This document shows positions 43,984-55,057 of a stretch of DNA of 64,000 nt, one piece after another (positions within the stretch are counted from its first letter, which is position 1; each line of letters begins with the position of its first letter). A program made the position numbers and the translations under genes. The DNA is from SIAJ01 sp963773845 (lineage in GTDB: Bacteria; Planctomycetota; Planctomycetia; Gemmatales; Gemmataceae): the NCBI GenBank assembly GCA_963773845.1, contig CAVZCU010000012.1, positions 1,364,001 through 1,428,000 of the forward strand. The letters run 5' to 3'. The notes beneath the pieces are model-generated. The model was given only the letters and a program-made list of their open reading frames with translations, was not told where the DNA came from and made no database searches.

Positions 43984-45707
43984 ATGCCAGGGCCGTCGAC
44001 CAACCGTGACCGTGCGACGCCGTTTGAGCCTAGGCGTCATTACTTTGGGCAGCGATCGTCGGTCGCTGTCTGGCGCATTCGGCTGACCGCTCTCGCGCTT
44101 CTATTGTCCCTCGGTTGGATTGGACTCTACTGCATCCGGAAGGACGGCGTCTATGCGGATGTTTCGCATGGTCCCCTCGTCCGAGCGCATTCCGCCTGGA
44201 ACAATCGGTGCGACGTATGCCATATTCCCTATGGAGAAGCGGGTTGTCAATTTCGTGGACTGATGGAGTCCCACGATCGCTGGCATGCTTTCCAGTGTGA
44301 GAACTGCCACGCCGCCTCCGCGGCCGATCCGAAGAACTACGCTCCACACTACTCAGTCGCCGACAGAGATTACTTACAGGACGATGCCAGGTCGCGCGAT
44401 TGCTCAACATGCCATCACGAACACCAGGGGCAAGATAGTACTTTGTCGCGGATCGCCGATTCGGAATGTGTACGCTGTCATCGCGATTTGCGGCAGCTCC
44501 ATATCAAGGACCCGCCGCGTGAAATGAGAACGCCGGCAGTCCGCGTGACCGCGTTTCACAAGGATCATCCGGAGTTTCGGCTCTTGTCGACCGGCGCAAC
44601 TCTCAAGCGAGGATTGACCTTTAATCACGCGCTGCACATGGCGCCGGGGATCGCGCCGACGCCAAAGGCAGGCGATGGACCGGGGAATCCGAATGCCCTT
44701 TTCCGGCTCGAAAATGTCGATGCCCGCTTCCGTGAGCAATATCGAAAGTTCGCAACCCCCACTGGAAGCAACGGCTCGCCCGTGATCCGACTCGATTGCT
44801 CCGCTTGCCATCAACTGGATACAGGACGCGATCGTAACCCTCAAGTGGCTGGCGCGTCTGGCCTGCCAGGCGAGCTGGCGTTTCCTGCGCGACCCGCCGG
44901 GGCCTACTATTTGCCAATCGCGTTTGAGAAGAACTGCCAGGCGTGTCACGGTTTGAATGTCTCCGGCCTGGTCACGAAGGAAGGGCTGCATGTCGATGGC
45001 TTTGAAATCCCACATCGATTGCAGCCGGACAAGGTCGAACGATTCATCCGGGGCGAAATTGTCCGCCAGGTGGAGGCACAAAAAGAGATCTTGCTCAAGA
45101 CTCCTTTGCCGCCGAACGACCGGCTCGATCCCCTTCCGTCGAAGCGCAGCGTGATAGTTCCGGACACTCTGCGAACGGAAACCGAAAAGCTGGTGACGCT
45201 CTACAACCAAATGCTGTACGACTTGCAGGAAGGGAAACCGGGCAGTCATCGACTTGCGTCGAAAGGCGGATACGCCTGTCTCAAGTGCCATGTCGTTCGG
45301 AGTGCGGAAATTGGCGCCGGCCGCCGTCCTTCGAACCGACTCTGGTTCGTACGATTTGGCTGCCGAGCGGGCGATTCGATCATTCGGCGCATCGAATGGT
45401 GAATTGCGTCGAATGCCACGCGAATATGTGGAACAATCCCGAAGTCGCGCGTCGAATGACAAGAAACTGGCCCGGGGAACCCGCCAATATTCCTTCCGTC
45501 GAGATCTGTCAACGCTGCCATTCACCGGCTCGAATGGAAAACGGTCAACAAGTCGGAGGGATTCGCGACGGTTGCGTCGATTGTCACCGATATCATGGCG
45601 GCGATCACCCGCTCCAGGGACGGGGCAGCGCGTTGCGCGATGTTTCCGAGGATCGTCGATTTGACATTCGATCCTTCTTGAAGGGGACGCCGAGGAGGTC
45701 GCCGTGA
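43984..45707 (+). CDS. decahaem c-type cytochrome, membrane-anchored, one frameshift
   Basis: One N-terminal membrane helix (LTALALLLSLGWIGLYCI, about 33-50), then ten CxxCH sites: CDVCH, CENCH, CSTCHH, CVRCH, CSACH, CQACH, CLKCH, CVECH, CQRCH and CVDCH. The first seven lie in the first frame. Near 45305-45340 one base is missing and the frame resumes as PSFEPTLVRTIWLPSGRFDHSAHRMVNCVECHANMW to the stop at 45705-45707. Joined length is about 574 residues. FNHALHM and FDHSAHR supply His residues typical of axial ligands. The stop overlaps the next gene's GTG. It would pass electrons between the membrane protein and the outer haem proteins. Confidence 0.88.
45692..45698 (+). promoter_or_regulatory. 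Shine-Dalgarno site of the NuoE-NuoF gene
   Basis: GAGGAGG five bases before GTG 45704, inside the last codons of the decahaem gene. It fixes the start and shows the two genes are translationally coupled. Confidence 0.8.
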
Positions 45708-47718
45708 TCGTTCAGCGACTCCTCGAAGCGCAGGAACACGAAGGCTTTCTGCGCGATGAACTCCTGAAATCGGTCGCCCGCGAAGCGAGTGTGCCGCTTT
45801 ATCGGGTCCAGGAGGTCGCCAGCTTCTTCCCCCACTTTCGCCGGGAATGGGACAAGCCGGCCCGCGTCGAAGTCAAAGTGTGTCGCGATATGGCCTGCCA
45901 CCTGCGCGGGTCGGCGCGACTGCTTGGTGAAGACGGTCTCAAGATGCTTGCCAAGCCCGGCGATGTGTCGGTTGAAGGCGTTTCCTGTCTGGGGCGATGT
46001 GATCGAGCGCCTGTGTGTCTGATCAGTCGACGTGGCGACGACGATGCCGCGTTTGCGGAGCATCTCTATGCGGGACGGACGACCGACGAGCTTGAGGGGA
46101 TCATTGGCGACTGCATCGCCGGACGTAGACCGCCGACTCCAGACAGCGATTCGACCTATGCACCGCACGGCAATCAACGCGATTGGCAGATCGACATTTA
46201 TGCGGACCCCAAGCGATTCGGCGATCGATCGTACCGGGCCGTGCAGGAATACCTGAGAGCGTTTCCGAATCCGATTCGGGGTGGCGATCCGAAGGCGCAC
46301 CCCTGGTTGGCGCGGCTCGATCCGTCTGGCCTGCTCGGCATGGGCGGGGCCGGCGTGCCCGCGTACCGCAAATGGCTCGATGTCTGGCAAGCGGCGGGCG
46401 ACGAAAAGTACGTGGTTTGCAACGGCGATGAAAGCGAGCCGGCGACATTCAAGGATCGCGAGATTCTCTTGCGCTTGCCGCATCTGGTCGTCGAAGGCGT
46501 GATCCTTGCCGGATTGATGACCAATGCAACCGTGGGCTACATCTACATTCGTCACGAATACATCGAGCAAATCGCCGCCGTTCGCCGGGAGATCGAGCGG
46601 GCGATTGAATTCGCGCCTGCGGGTGGAACATCTTCGGCACGGGTCGCGACTTCCCGGTCGAAGTTTTCGTCAGTCCCGGCGGGTACATCTGTGGCGAGCA
46701 GAGCGCGCTTCTGGAAGCGATGGAGGACCGTCGAGCGCGACCGCGAAATCGACCCCCCGAGCTGTCCACGAATGGATTGCGCGACAAGCCGACGCTGGTG
46801 AATAATGTGGAAACACTGGCTTGGACGCCGGCCATTCTGTTGCGGCATGACGCGAAGCGCGAAGCGGACGAGTATTCGACTCAGCTGAGAGAATTGACAG
46901 CGCAGGCCGATGCGAAGCTCGTTGCGGCAACCGATGACGCCGCGAGGGAACGAGCCAATCGACAACTCAAGAGCGCTCCCTCCGATGCCGCTCGCGCCGC
47001 GGCGATTGCGGCTTCGTGGTATGCGAACTCCGGCCGGCTGGGCTTTCGCGGCCGTCGGCTTCTGTCCATCTGCGGCGATCTCGAAAAACCAGGCGTGTAC
47101 GAGATTCCAATCGGCTTGACGCTTGGCGAGTTGATTGATTTGGCCGGCGGAGTTTCCGGCGGTCGCCGGCTCGGAGCGGTCGCGCCATCGGGACCATCGG
47201 GCGGACTGCTTCCAGCGATGCTGCCCGTCATTGGCGATTGGCAAGCCAGGCTCGCGAGGAAGCCGGATGACATTGGTACAGAGCAATGGGAGAATCTTAC
47301 TCGGTGCATTCGGGCCGGAGTCGATCCGGGCAGCGGCCGATTTGATATTCGCCGCCTGCCACTCGACTTGATGCTATTTCGGTGGGTGGGCAGCGCGCTT
47401 GGCCTGCGAATCGGTTTGATGCTGGGCGCCGGATTGGCCGTTTATGGCGAGGGAATTGATCCACTCGATCAAGCGCTGAACTTCTCCGAGTTCTTTCGCA
47501 ATGAATCATGTGGCAAGTGTGTGCCGTGTCGGTTGGGATCGCAAAAACTCGTCGAGCTCGGAAGTCGATTGCGATCGGGAGGAGCCGACATTGCGGCGGT
47601 TCGCGAAGATGTCTTCGATCTGGCATACACGCTAAGCGTCACTTCGATTTGCGGTCTCGGCGTGGTCGCTCCCAACCCGTTGGCAACCACCCTGGATCTA
47701 TTCTACGCCTCGCGCTGA
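45704..47718 (+). CDS. fused NuoE-NuoF-type NADH dehydrogenase flavoprotein, one frameshift
   Basis: The N-terminal 150 residues are a NuoE-like thioredoxin-fold 2Fe-2S domain: VPLYRVQEVASFFPHFRREW, ligands in KVCRDMAC and VSCLGRCDRAPVC. The NuoF domain follows with the FMN/NADH site (LLGMGGAGVPAYRKW; VVCNGDESEPATFKDREILLRLPHLVVEG). Near 46612-46623 one base is missing and the frame resumes NIFGTGRDFPVEVFVSPGGYICGEQSALLEAMED. A SLBB-like segment (GDLEKPGVYEIPIGLTLGELIDLAGG) and the N3 cluster site ESCGKCVPCRLGSQKL near the end complete it. Joined length is about 671. An atypical spacer rich in Arg/Ala (about 385-430) interrupts the NuoF part. It should oxidise NAD(P)H or reduce NAD(P)+ in the cytoplasm. 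Confidence 0.9.
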
Positions 47719-47719
47719 A

Positions 47720-50425
47720 ATGGTGTCCGGCATGCCCGAAGCTGCTGAATTCCCGTCGATTTTGCCTTCCACTCGCGAAGAGGAATCGCTCTTTGCGCGT
47801 GGCGACGACGATGCGTTGATCCGTCGCGAGCGCAAGACGCTCGCCGATTTCGATACTTCCGTCAGCCTGACGATCGATGGTCATCCAGTCAAGGTTCCCA
47901 AAGCGAAGCCCCTTACGGACGCATTGGGAATTGTTCGACGCGGGCCGGACGGTAAACTGATCCCCCGAGCGACCACGATTTACGATGCGGCCGTCCAACT
48001 CGCCGACCAATTGGTGCGCGAAGGCGATTGGGCGCACGATGAGTTAACGAAACGAATTCCGCTCCTGTGTCATCGCGATCACCTCGATCCAGTGGCAGTC
48101 TGCCGCATGTGCTCGGTGCATGTGAGCAAGCTGCGAAAGCGCGACAAAGGGAAGCCCAATGCCCGGCCAGTGCCGTCCGAAAAGCTAGTCCCTGCCTGTC
48201 AACATGAAGTGCAAGAAGACATGATCGTCACGACCCGTTGCGGCGGAGAGCAGGGCGGTGACGTGGAAAGATTCGCGACACAGGTCCAGCGAGCCACGGG
48301 ATTGCTGGTCGAGCTACTACTTGCCGACCACCGGCGGCCGGACCCCGTGCGCGACGACCGATTTCGCAATGAACTCGATGAAGTGGCAATTGCTCTGGGG
48401 GTGAACGATCCCCGGCCCGCGTTGAATGGCGGCAGCGATCGCAACCAAGTTTTGCATCCGCAGTCTCGGCCGTTATCACTTCCACTGGCCGATGAACCTC
48501 AGGCATTTCCCTATTCGTCGCGGTCGATCACCGTGGATCACGACCGTTGCATTCTGTGCGACCGTTGCGCGCTCGTGTTCCGATGTGAAGCCTTTCAAGG
48601 TCATCGGTCATACTGGCAAGGGCTATTTAACGCGCATCAGCTTTGATCTCGATCAGGTGATGAATGAATCGAGTTGCGTCCAGTGCGGCGAGTGCATGTC
48701 ATCCTGCCCGACGGGCGCTCTCACATTGAATCGTCGGGTTAACCCGCTTGGCTCCTGGCCGGATGCCCACGAACTGGAACGGAAGGCGAGAGCCGTCTTC
48801 CCCCAATACCGCCCCCGCTCGCCGGACGATGCCTTGCACCCGTTCCCGTATCTCACGGTTTTCAACGATCCGGCAGTTCCGTTTCCACGCGATTTCCCGA
48901 CGCCCGACAGTTATTTTCCGATCGCGGACGAGTTGCGGAATGTGGTGCTGCACTATGCCGACCGGAGTGGAACCAGTCGCGAGTATCGACCATTCGACGA
49001 TATTCCGGTGACCTATCTTCGCTGGAACGAGGGGGGCGTTCGGCGGCGCGAGGTGTCCGCGGGCGATGTACTCTGTCGTGAAGGCGAATACGGCTCGACC
49101 GCGTTTCTGCTCGAATCAGGTGAGTTTGAAATCATCATTGGAAGCAATTCGCGGACGAATCGAGGCGGATGGTTCCGAAGCCGAACCGCATCGGATTCGA
49201 TGGCCGGCCGCGTGGTCGCGATTGTTTGCGGGGGCGTCGACCTCATTACGGGCGAAATGGCTTGCCTGACTAACACCCGGCGCAATGCCACGGTCCGCGT
49301 CAAGTCCGCCGGCTGTGTCTTTGAAGTCACGCGGAACATGCTCGACATGATTCAGCGAACGCGTGCCGGCCGAGCCGTCCTCGATCAGTTCTACGTGCCG
49401 CGTGCGCTGCGAGACGCGCTAAGCAATAGTAGACTCCTGAGCGAACTCACGCCGGAACAACGTTCGATAGCGATCGCCGCCATGACCGAGCAAGCGGAAC
49501 TCCGCCGCGTCGAGCCCGCACAGGTGATCGTCGCCGAGGGCGATACAGTCGGTGTTGATAGCAAGGGTCAGTTCCGTGGCGATCTTTATGTGATTCGACT
49601 AGGGTCGGCGGAAGTGTTCCAGTCGGCTGGCGGCATGTCGCGTGTGCTCGCGCGCTCTCGCGCAACGATTACTTTGGTGAGATTGCGCTTCTGGCCCCGG
49701 AGCTTCGCTCTGACCCGGAGTTTCGGGGCACGGATCCGGGCAATCGGCGAACAGCAACGGTTCGCGCGCTCGATCGCTTGGAAGTCGTGCGCATCAGCGG
49801 CGACTCGTTCCGGCGCATCCTGGAACAATGGCCCGAGCTCAAGGCGCCGTTGCTTCGACATTGCCGGCGATCCCTGGACCAACAGCAGCAGGCGCCGCAA
49901 GCGCTGCTTGGTCCTTATCTTTCCGAGGGTTTTTTTCAGGGCCAGCAGATGCTCGTCCTCGATCTCGAGAGTTGCACGCGTTGCGATGAATGCACGCGCA
50001 CGTGTGCCGATGCGCACGGCGACGGCCACAGCCGGCTTTTGCGCGAAGGTCCACGCTTCGGTCAATTCCTGGTGGCGACGTCGTGCCGTTCGTGCCATAC
50101 GCCGTATTGCATGGATGGCTGCCCGGTAGATGCGATCCACCGCGGCACGCAGTCATTGGAAGTGCGAATCGATTCCCACTGCATCGGCTGTGGACTTTGC
50201 GCGGCGAATTGCCCGTACGCGTCGATTCAGATGGCACCGCGCAACGCGCAACAGGGCAATCTTCCACGCGTCGCAGCCATCGCACATCGAGCGGTGAATT
50301 GCGATCTCTGTCAGGGATTGGTCCCGGTCGGGGCGGAGCCATTTTGTGTTTCGGCGTGCCCGCACGAAGCGGCCTTCCGCTGGACCGGCGAGAAACTCTA
50401 CGAAACGGTCAGTCGGCGGCGATAA
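47720..50425 (+). CDS. NuoG-like Fe-S / dual cNMP-binding / HybA-like ferredoxin fusion, two frameshifts
   Basis: Begins one base after the NuoEF stop. Part 1 (about 1-330) is NuoG-like: a 2Fe-2S domain with IPLLCHRDHLDPVAVCRMCSVHV and LVPACQHEV, then 4Fe-4S sites CILCDRC-x-RSC and CVQCGECMSSCPTGAL. Two bases are missing at about 48568; restoring them gives the canonical CxxCxxCxxxC. Part 2 (about 400-700) holds two cyclic-nucleotide-binding-type beta-rolls (VSAGDVLCREGEYGSTAFLLESGEFEI; RVEPAQVIVAEGD ... YFGEIALLAPELR). One base is missing near 49664. Part 3 (about 735-900) is a HybA-like ferredoxin with CTRCDECTRTCADAHGD, CRSCHTPYCMDGCPVDAI, CIGCGLCAANCPYA and CDLC...CVSACPHEA. Joined length is about 902. 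It would carry electrons from the NuoEF subunit, with nucleotide-dependent control. Confidence 0.85.
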
Positions 50426-50429
50426 CGGC

Positions 50430-50867
50430 TCACCATTGCCGCGCGATCGTCGGCAGATAGGCATCGAGTTCCGCGGCCATTCCGTAATAGATCATCACGC
50501 ACCACGCCACCTTGCAGAGCACATGCAGAGCCTGGTCGACATGGATATTGAACCATTTCTCGCATTTGGCGAAATCAATCAGCCAGTGCAAGACCGTTTC
50601 GAGCAGGCCAAGTGAAAGCGATTGCGTAATTAGGTACACGGCCCCGCCATGACACAATGCATGGGCCGTGAGCCAGTAGTACCAGGGAACTGACTTTTGC
50701 AAAGCGGACTGACTGTGCCGATCTTTCTCAACCGCGATCGGCCCAGCCTGGAGCGGGAAGTCCGCAAGTGCATGGCCCGCGAGCAAGGCGAAGAACACGG
50801 GTGCGACTCCCGAACCGCTAATGTTGGCCGAACGATGGCGCCAAATGACGCGTTTGACCGGTGACAT
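50430..50867 (-). CDS. DUF3307 membrane protein
   Basis: 145 residues from ATG 50867. FFALLAGHALADFPLQAGPIA at the start of the domain and YYWLTAHALCHGGAVYLITQSL, LGLLETVLHWLIDFAKCEKW match the DUF3307 pattern of conserved His/Asp in hydrophobic helices. Three or four membrane segments are likely (the last is VLCKVAWCVMIYYGMAAEL). Function unknown in general. It lies on the opposite strand inside the redox locus, ending 4 bases after the Fe-S fusion gene, so it probably has its own promoter. Confidence 0.85.
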   Translation of the reverse strand: MSPVKRVIWRHRSANISGSGVAPVFFALLAGHALADFPLQAGPIAVEKDRHSQSALQKSVPWYYWLTAHALCHGGAVYLITQSLSLGLLETVLHWLIDFAKCEKWFNIHVDQALHVLCKVAWCVMIYYGMAAELDAYLPTIARQW

Positions 50868-51001
50868 GGAGTTTAATCCCCCGTGGCACACACGCCAACA
50901 CGTTTCTGCATGAAGACTTGGCGACTACCACTTCGATCATTGCATTTTCTTCCTGGATAGTGGTTTTTCAGATCGGACTTGACTGACCGCTCTTTCCGGT
51001 T

Positions 51002-54000
51002 ATGAGGCAGAGGGGACCTTTCGGCAATTATTCGTCCGTGCCGGGGCCGCACATGGATGCGCAAGCCGCCGCCGATCACGATCCGTATCGAGTCTTGCGC
51101 GCGCTGGTCGCTGGCGGGTTCCTGTTTGGCTTGGCATTCTGGTGGTTTTGGGATCCGACGGAATCCGAACTAACGGCCAAACCCGACGATTGGGGTCTTC
51201 AAGATCCCCGCCGACCCGCGTACTCGATCGACCCGGATGACCCGTTCCCAATGCCGGCGGAATTGGTCGGTGTGAATTTGCTCGCTCAATCCGATGTCGA
51301 TCGCGATCGCAAGAGCGCCGGCTGCATTCGCTGTCATCAGAACACCGGCGACCCGCATCAGAAACCCACATTGCGGCTCGGCTGCACGGACTGCCACGGC
51401 GGTGATGCGACTGCCAGCGAGCAAACCCTCGCCCATGTACATCCGCGCTATCCGCAATTCTGGCCGACCTCCGCCAACCCGGTTCGATCCTATACGCTGC
51501 TCAATCACGAGTCGCCGGAGTTCATTCGCTTCGTCAATCCCGGGGACTTGCGGATCGCCCACATTTCTTGTGGCACGGCCAATTGCCATGCCCAAGAAGT
51601 GCAGACCAACCGCAAGCAAATCATGTCGACCGGCTGCATGCTTTGGAGCGCCGCACTTTATAACAATGGAGCGGTTCCGTTCAAAAAAGCTCGCTTCGGC
51701 GAAGCCTACGGCATGAAGGGAGCGCCTCTGCGCCTGATCAGTGTGCCCGGTCCCACCGAATTTGAGATCGCGAACAACAAGGGCGTGGTGCCCTACCTCG
51801 ATCCGTTGCCTCGTTACGAAGTGAGTCAGCCGGGTAACGTCCTGCGGATCTTCGAGCGTGGCGGACGATTTCGACCGGAGGTCGGCATACCGGAGCGGCT
51901 CGAAGAGCCGGGCCGGCCGCGAACCAGATTATCCAATCGCGGGCTCGGCACCGAGAATCGCACCGACCCCGTGCTCGTGTCGCTGAACAAAACGCGCCTA
52001 TTTGACCCGACGCTCAATTTTCTCGGTACCAACGATCATCCCGGCGACTACCGCTCGAGCGGTTGCACTTCGTGTCATGTGATCTACGCCAACGATCGCT
52101 CGCCGGTCCACTCGGGCCCTTATGGCAAATACGGCAACTCGGGCCTGGCGCGACACCCCGACCCGACCATTCCGGGTGATGAACCCGGCCACCCCATTCA
52201 GCACAAGTTCACGACTTCCATCCCAACGAGCCAGTGCATCGTCTGCCACATTCATCCGGGCACGACCGTGATGAATTCATTTCTCGGCTACACCTGGTGG
52301 GATCAAGAAACCGAGGGGCGGCTCATGTATCCGCCGCTCCAGAAGAACCCGACTGCCGAGGAAGCGGTCAACGCGTTGATTGCGAACCCCGAAGAGTCAG
52401 CCGTCCGTGGCAACTGGTCCGACCCGGCGTTTCTGAACAATCTCACCGCCCTCAATCCCCAGATGGACAAGCAGCAATTCGCGGACTTCCATGGCCACGG
52501 CTGGGTGTTTCGCGCCGTCTTCAAGCGCGATCGGGCGGGAAATCTGATCGATCATGACGGCCGTCGCTTGCCCAAAGCAAAGGCCAACGACTTGATGCGC
52601 GCGATCCAGATTCCGTGCCAGGTGAAAAGCTGGCATAAGCAAAACACATTCAACAAGGTCGAGTCGGCAGTCGCCGCCGAGAAGAAGCTGGACGCGTGCA
52701 AGTCCGGCATTCCCGTCCACCTGCTCGATATTCATCTCGAGAAAGGAATGCACTGCGTCGACTGCCATTTCTCGCAAGACGTTCACGGCAACAATCGGCT
52801 GCATCAGGAAGTGCGGGCGGCCGAAGAGATTCAGTGCATCGATTGCCACGGAACGCCCGCCCAGTACGCCACCTTGCGCACGAGCGGGCCTGCTTCCTAC
52901 ACTTCGTCGCCGGATCGCAAAGGGCGCAACCTTCTCTCGCTGTCGACGCCATTCAACAAGCCACGTTTTGAAATCGATGCGGATGCCGACGGCCGTTTGC
53001 GCGTGTTTCAGAATTCGATGGTTGAAAAAGGCCTGCGCTGGGAAGTAATCCAAACGAAAGACGTGATCGACCCAGCCCACCCGCGCTACAACGCCAAGGC
53101 GGCCCTCGCCAAGACCGTTCATGTTGAAGGCGACAAGATGACCTGGGGCGATTATCCGGGCGAGGAGAAATGCGCACATAAGTATTCGCAAATGAGCTGT
53201 ATCGCTTGCCATTCGAGTTGGAACCCGAGCTGTTTTGGCTGTCACTTGCCGCAGAAAGCCAACATCAAGTTGCCGCAACTCCACGCGGACGGCGAAGTGA
53301 CGCGCAACTACACGCCCTATAACTTCCAAACTCTGCGCGACGACGTTTACATGCTGGCTCGCGATGGCGATGTGACCGGCAATAAGATCGGTCCGGCTCG
53401 TTCGTCGTGCGCGATTCACGTCGGCTCTTACAACAACAATCGCGAGTCGATCTACGTTCAACAGCAAACGATTTCTGCCGATGGATATGCCGGCACCGCG
53501 TTCAGCACGAACGTGCCGCATACCGTGCGCGGTCATGGCGCCCGCGAAACCAAGCAATGCACCGACTGCCATCTGTCGCGAGCGAACGATAACAACGCCT
53601 GGATGGCCCAGCTCTTGATGCACGGCACCAACTATCTCAACCTGATCGGCCGATATTGTTGGGTCGGAGCCGGCGAAGAGGGGTTCTACGGCGTGCCAGT
53701 GACGGAACGAACCGAGCCCCAGGCGGTCATCGGCAGCAGCCTGCATGCAATCGCGTACCCGGACAATTTCGGCAAGCACCTAGAATGTGGCAACGAGCTG
53801 AAAGTCGGGCACGAACATCCCGGCCGCGATATCTCGGAGGGTCTTTTCAAACCCCACCAGCACAATGAGATCTTGAGCCTTCAACTTCGTGGCGAATACT
53901 TGTTTGCAGCATGTGGCGAGGGCGGGATGCGTGCTTTTGATGTGGCGTTTATTGACGACAAAGCATTCTCCGAACGAATCACGACTGCGCCGGTCTCACC

Positions 54001-55048
54001 CATCGGGCAGCGGTTCCATGTGCCCACCAAGTATGCTACATCAGTCGCTGTCCCGAGCACGGCAGCCGTCGATCCGACACGAAAAATGAACCCGGAGAAT
54101 CGGGAGCAACCCATCGCTGGCTACTTCGGGTACGCCTACGTAACGGATAAATTCGAAGGCTTGATTCTGGTCGGCATCGGTCCCATGGTGGATGGACATC
54201 CCGACAACAACTTTCTCAAGCGCGAATTGACATTCAATCCCGCTGGCCTGCTGAATGGCGCGGTGAGTGCCACAATCGTCGGTCACTATGTCTATGTCTG
54301 CTGCGATGCGGGCCTGGTCGTCATATCGCTTGAGAATCCAAAAGAGCCGCGCGTAACGGCCGTTGTGGGTGAACCACACATTCACATGCCGCGGGCAGTC
54401 CAGGTTCAGTTCCGTTACGCGTATCTCTGCGACGAAGAAGGGGTCAAGGTGCTGGACGTCACCGACCTGTCGCGGCCGGTCCCCAGGGCTGTCATGCGCC
54501 TGCCCGATGTGCACAACATCTACCTGGCCCGAACCTATGCATACCTGGCGGCCGGCCCTCGCGGTCTGGTGATTCTCGACATTACCCAGGCCGATCGGCC
54601 GAAGCTGGCAATGACCTTCACCGCCGGCGGTCGGATCAACGATACGCACGATGTGAAGCTCGGCATCACCTACAACAGCGAGTTCGCCTATCTTGCGGAT
54701 GGCAAAAATGGTTTGCGCGTCGTGCAACTGACTGGTCCGGACACACCCGGCAACGATGGCTTTAGCCCACGGCCGACCCCGAAGCTCGTGGCGACTTTTC
54801 GCATTCCTTGTAATGGCCACGCGGTCGTCATCTCCAAGGGGCTGGACCGCGACCGGGCCGTGGACGAATGCGGCCATCAGATCGGGGTCTTCGGACGCAT
54901 TGGCGCGCGACCTCTGAATGCCGAGGAGCAGCGCAAGCTGTATCTTCGCAATGGCAAGCCGTGGTTTGTCGTGGATGATCCGCTGGACGCGATCTTTGAG
55001 CGGCGTCGACGAATCCCACGCGACATCGGCACCGGTGGCGGTGATTGA
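51002..55048 (+). CDS. decahaem cytochrome fused to a C-terminal LVIVD-type beta-propeller
   Basis: 1348 residues; ATG 51053 is an alternative start. One membrane helix near residues 34-50 (LVAGGFLFGLAFWWFW) anchors the protein, and the rest should lie outside the cytoplasm. Ten haem sites: CIRCH, CTDCH, C-G-T-A-N-C-H (CX4CH), CTSCH, CIVCH, CVDCH, CIDCH, CIACH, CFGCH and CTDCH, up to about residue 860. From about residue 955 a propeller of LVIVD-like blades follows (YLFAACGEGGMRAFDVAFID, YVYVCCDAGLVVISLENPKEPR, YAYLCDEEGVKVLDVTDLSRPVP, YAYLAAGPRGLVILDITQADRPK, FAYLADGKNGLRVVQLTGPD). No frameshift. It overlaps no neighbour and is probably the outermost electron carrier or a haem enzyme whose propeller docks a partner. 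Confidence 0.9.
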   Translation: MRQRGPFGNYSSVPGPHMDAQAAADHDPYRVLRALVAGGFLFGLAFWWFWDPTESELTAKPDDWGLQDPRRPAYSIDPDDPFPMPAELVGVNLLAQSDVDRDRKSAGCIRCHQNTGDPHQKPTLRLGCTDCHGGDATASEQTLAHVHPRYPQFWPTSANPVRSYTLLNHESPEFIRFVNPGDLRIAHISCGTANCHAQEVQTNRKQIMSTGCMLWSAALYNNGAVPFKKARFGEAYGMKGAPLRLISVPGPTEFEIANNKGVVPYLDPLPRYEVSQPGNVLRIFERGGRFRPEVGIPERLEEPGRPRTRLSNRGLGTENRTDPVLVSLNKTRLFDPTLNFLGTNDHPGDYRSSGCTSCHVIYANDRSPVHSGPYGKYGNSGLARHPDPTIPGDEPGHPIQHKFTTSIPTSQCIVCHIHPGTTVMNSFLGYTWWDQETEGRLMYPPLQKNPTAEEAVNALIANPEESAVRGNWSDPAFLNNLTALNPQMDKQQFADFHGHGWVFRAVFKRDRAGNLIDHDGRRLPKAKANDLMRAIQIPCQVKSWHKQNTFNKVESAVAAEKKLDACKSGIPVHLLDIHLEKGMHCVDCHFSQDVHGNNRLHQEVRAAEEIQCIDCHGTPAQYATLRTSGPASYTSSPDRKGRNLLSLSTPFNKPRFEIDADADGRLRVFQNSMVEKGLRWEVIQTKDVIDPAHPRYNAKAALAKTVHVEGDKMTWGDYPGEEKCAHKYSQMSCIACHSSWNPSCFGCHLPQKANIKLPQLHADGEVTRNYTPYNFQTLRDDVYMLARDGDVTGNKIGPARSSCAIHVGSYNNNRESIYVQQQTISADGYAGTAFSTNVPHTVRGHGARETKQCTDCHLSRANDNNAWMAQLLMHGTNYLNLIGRYCWVGAGEEGFYGVPVTERTEPQAVIGSSLHAIAYPDNFGKHLECGNELKVGHEHPGRDISEGLFKPHQHNEILSLQLRGEYLFAACGEGGMRAFDVAFIDDKAFSERITTAPVSPIGQRFHVPTKYATSVAVPSTAAVDPTRKMNPENREQPIAGYFGYAYVTDKFEGLILVGIGPMVDGHPDNNFLKRELTFNPAGLLNGAVSATIVGHYVYVCCDAGLVVISLENPKEPRVTAVVGEPHIHMPRAVQVQFRYAYLCDEEGVKVLDVTDLSRPVPRAVMRLPDVHNIYLARTYAYLAAGPRGLVILDITQADRPKLAMTFTAGGRINDTHDVKLGITYNSEFAYLADGKNGLRVVQLTGPDTPGNDGFSPRPTPKLVATFRIPCNGHAVVISKGLDRDRAVDECGHQIGVFGRIGARPLNAEEQRKLYLRNGKPWFVVDDPLDAIFERRRRIPRDIGTGGGD

Positions 55049-55057
55049 CTCGAAATT

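Noticed and set aside
44404..45525. 373-codon - strand frame
   Set aside because: Antisense to the decahaem cytochrome, whose CxxCH sites are on the + strand.
52397..53779. 460-codon - strand frame
   Set aside because: Antisense to the decahaem/propeller protein; no motif.
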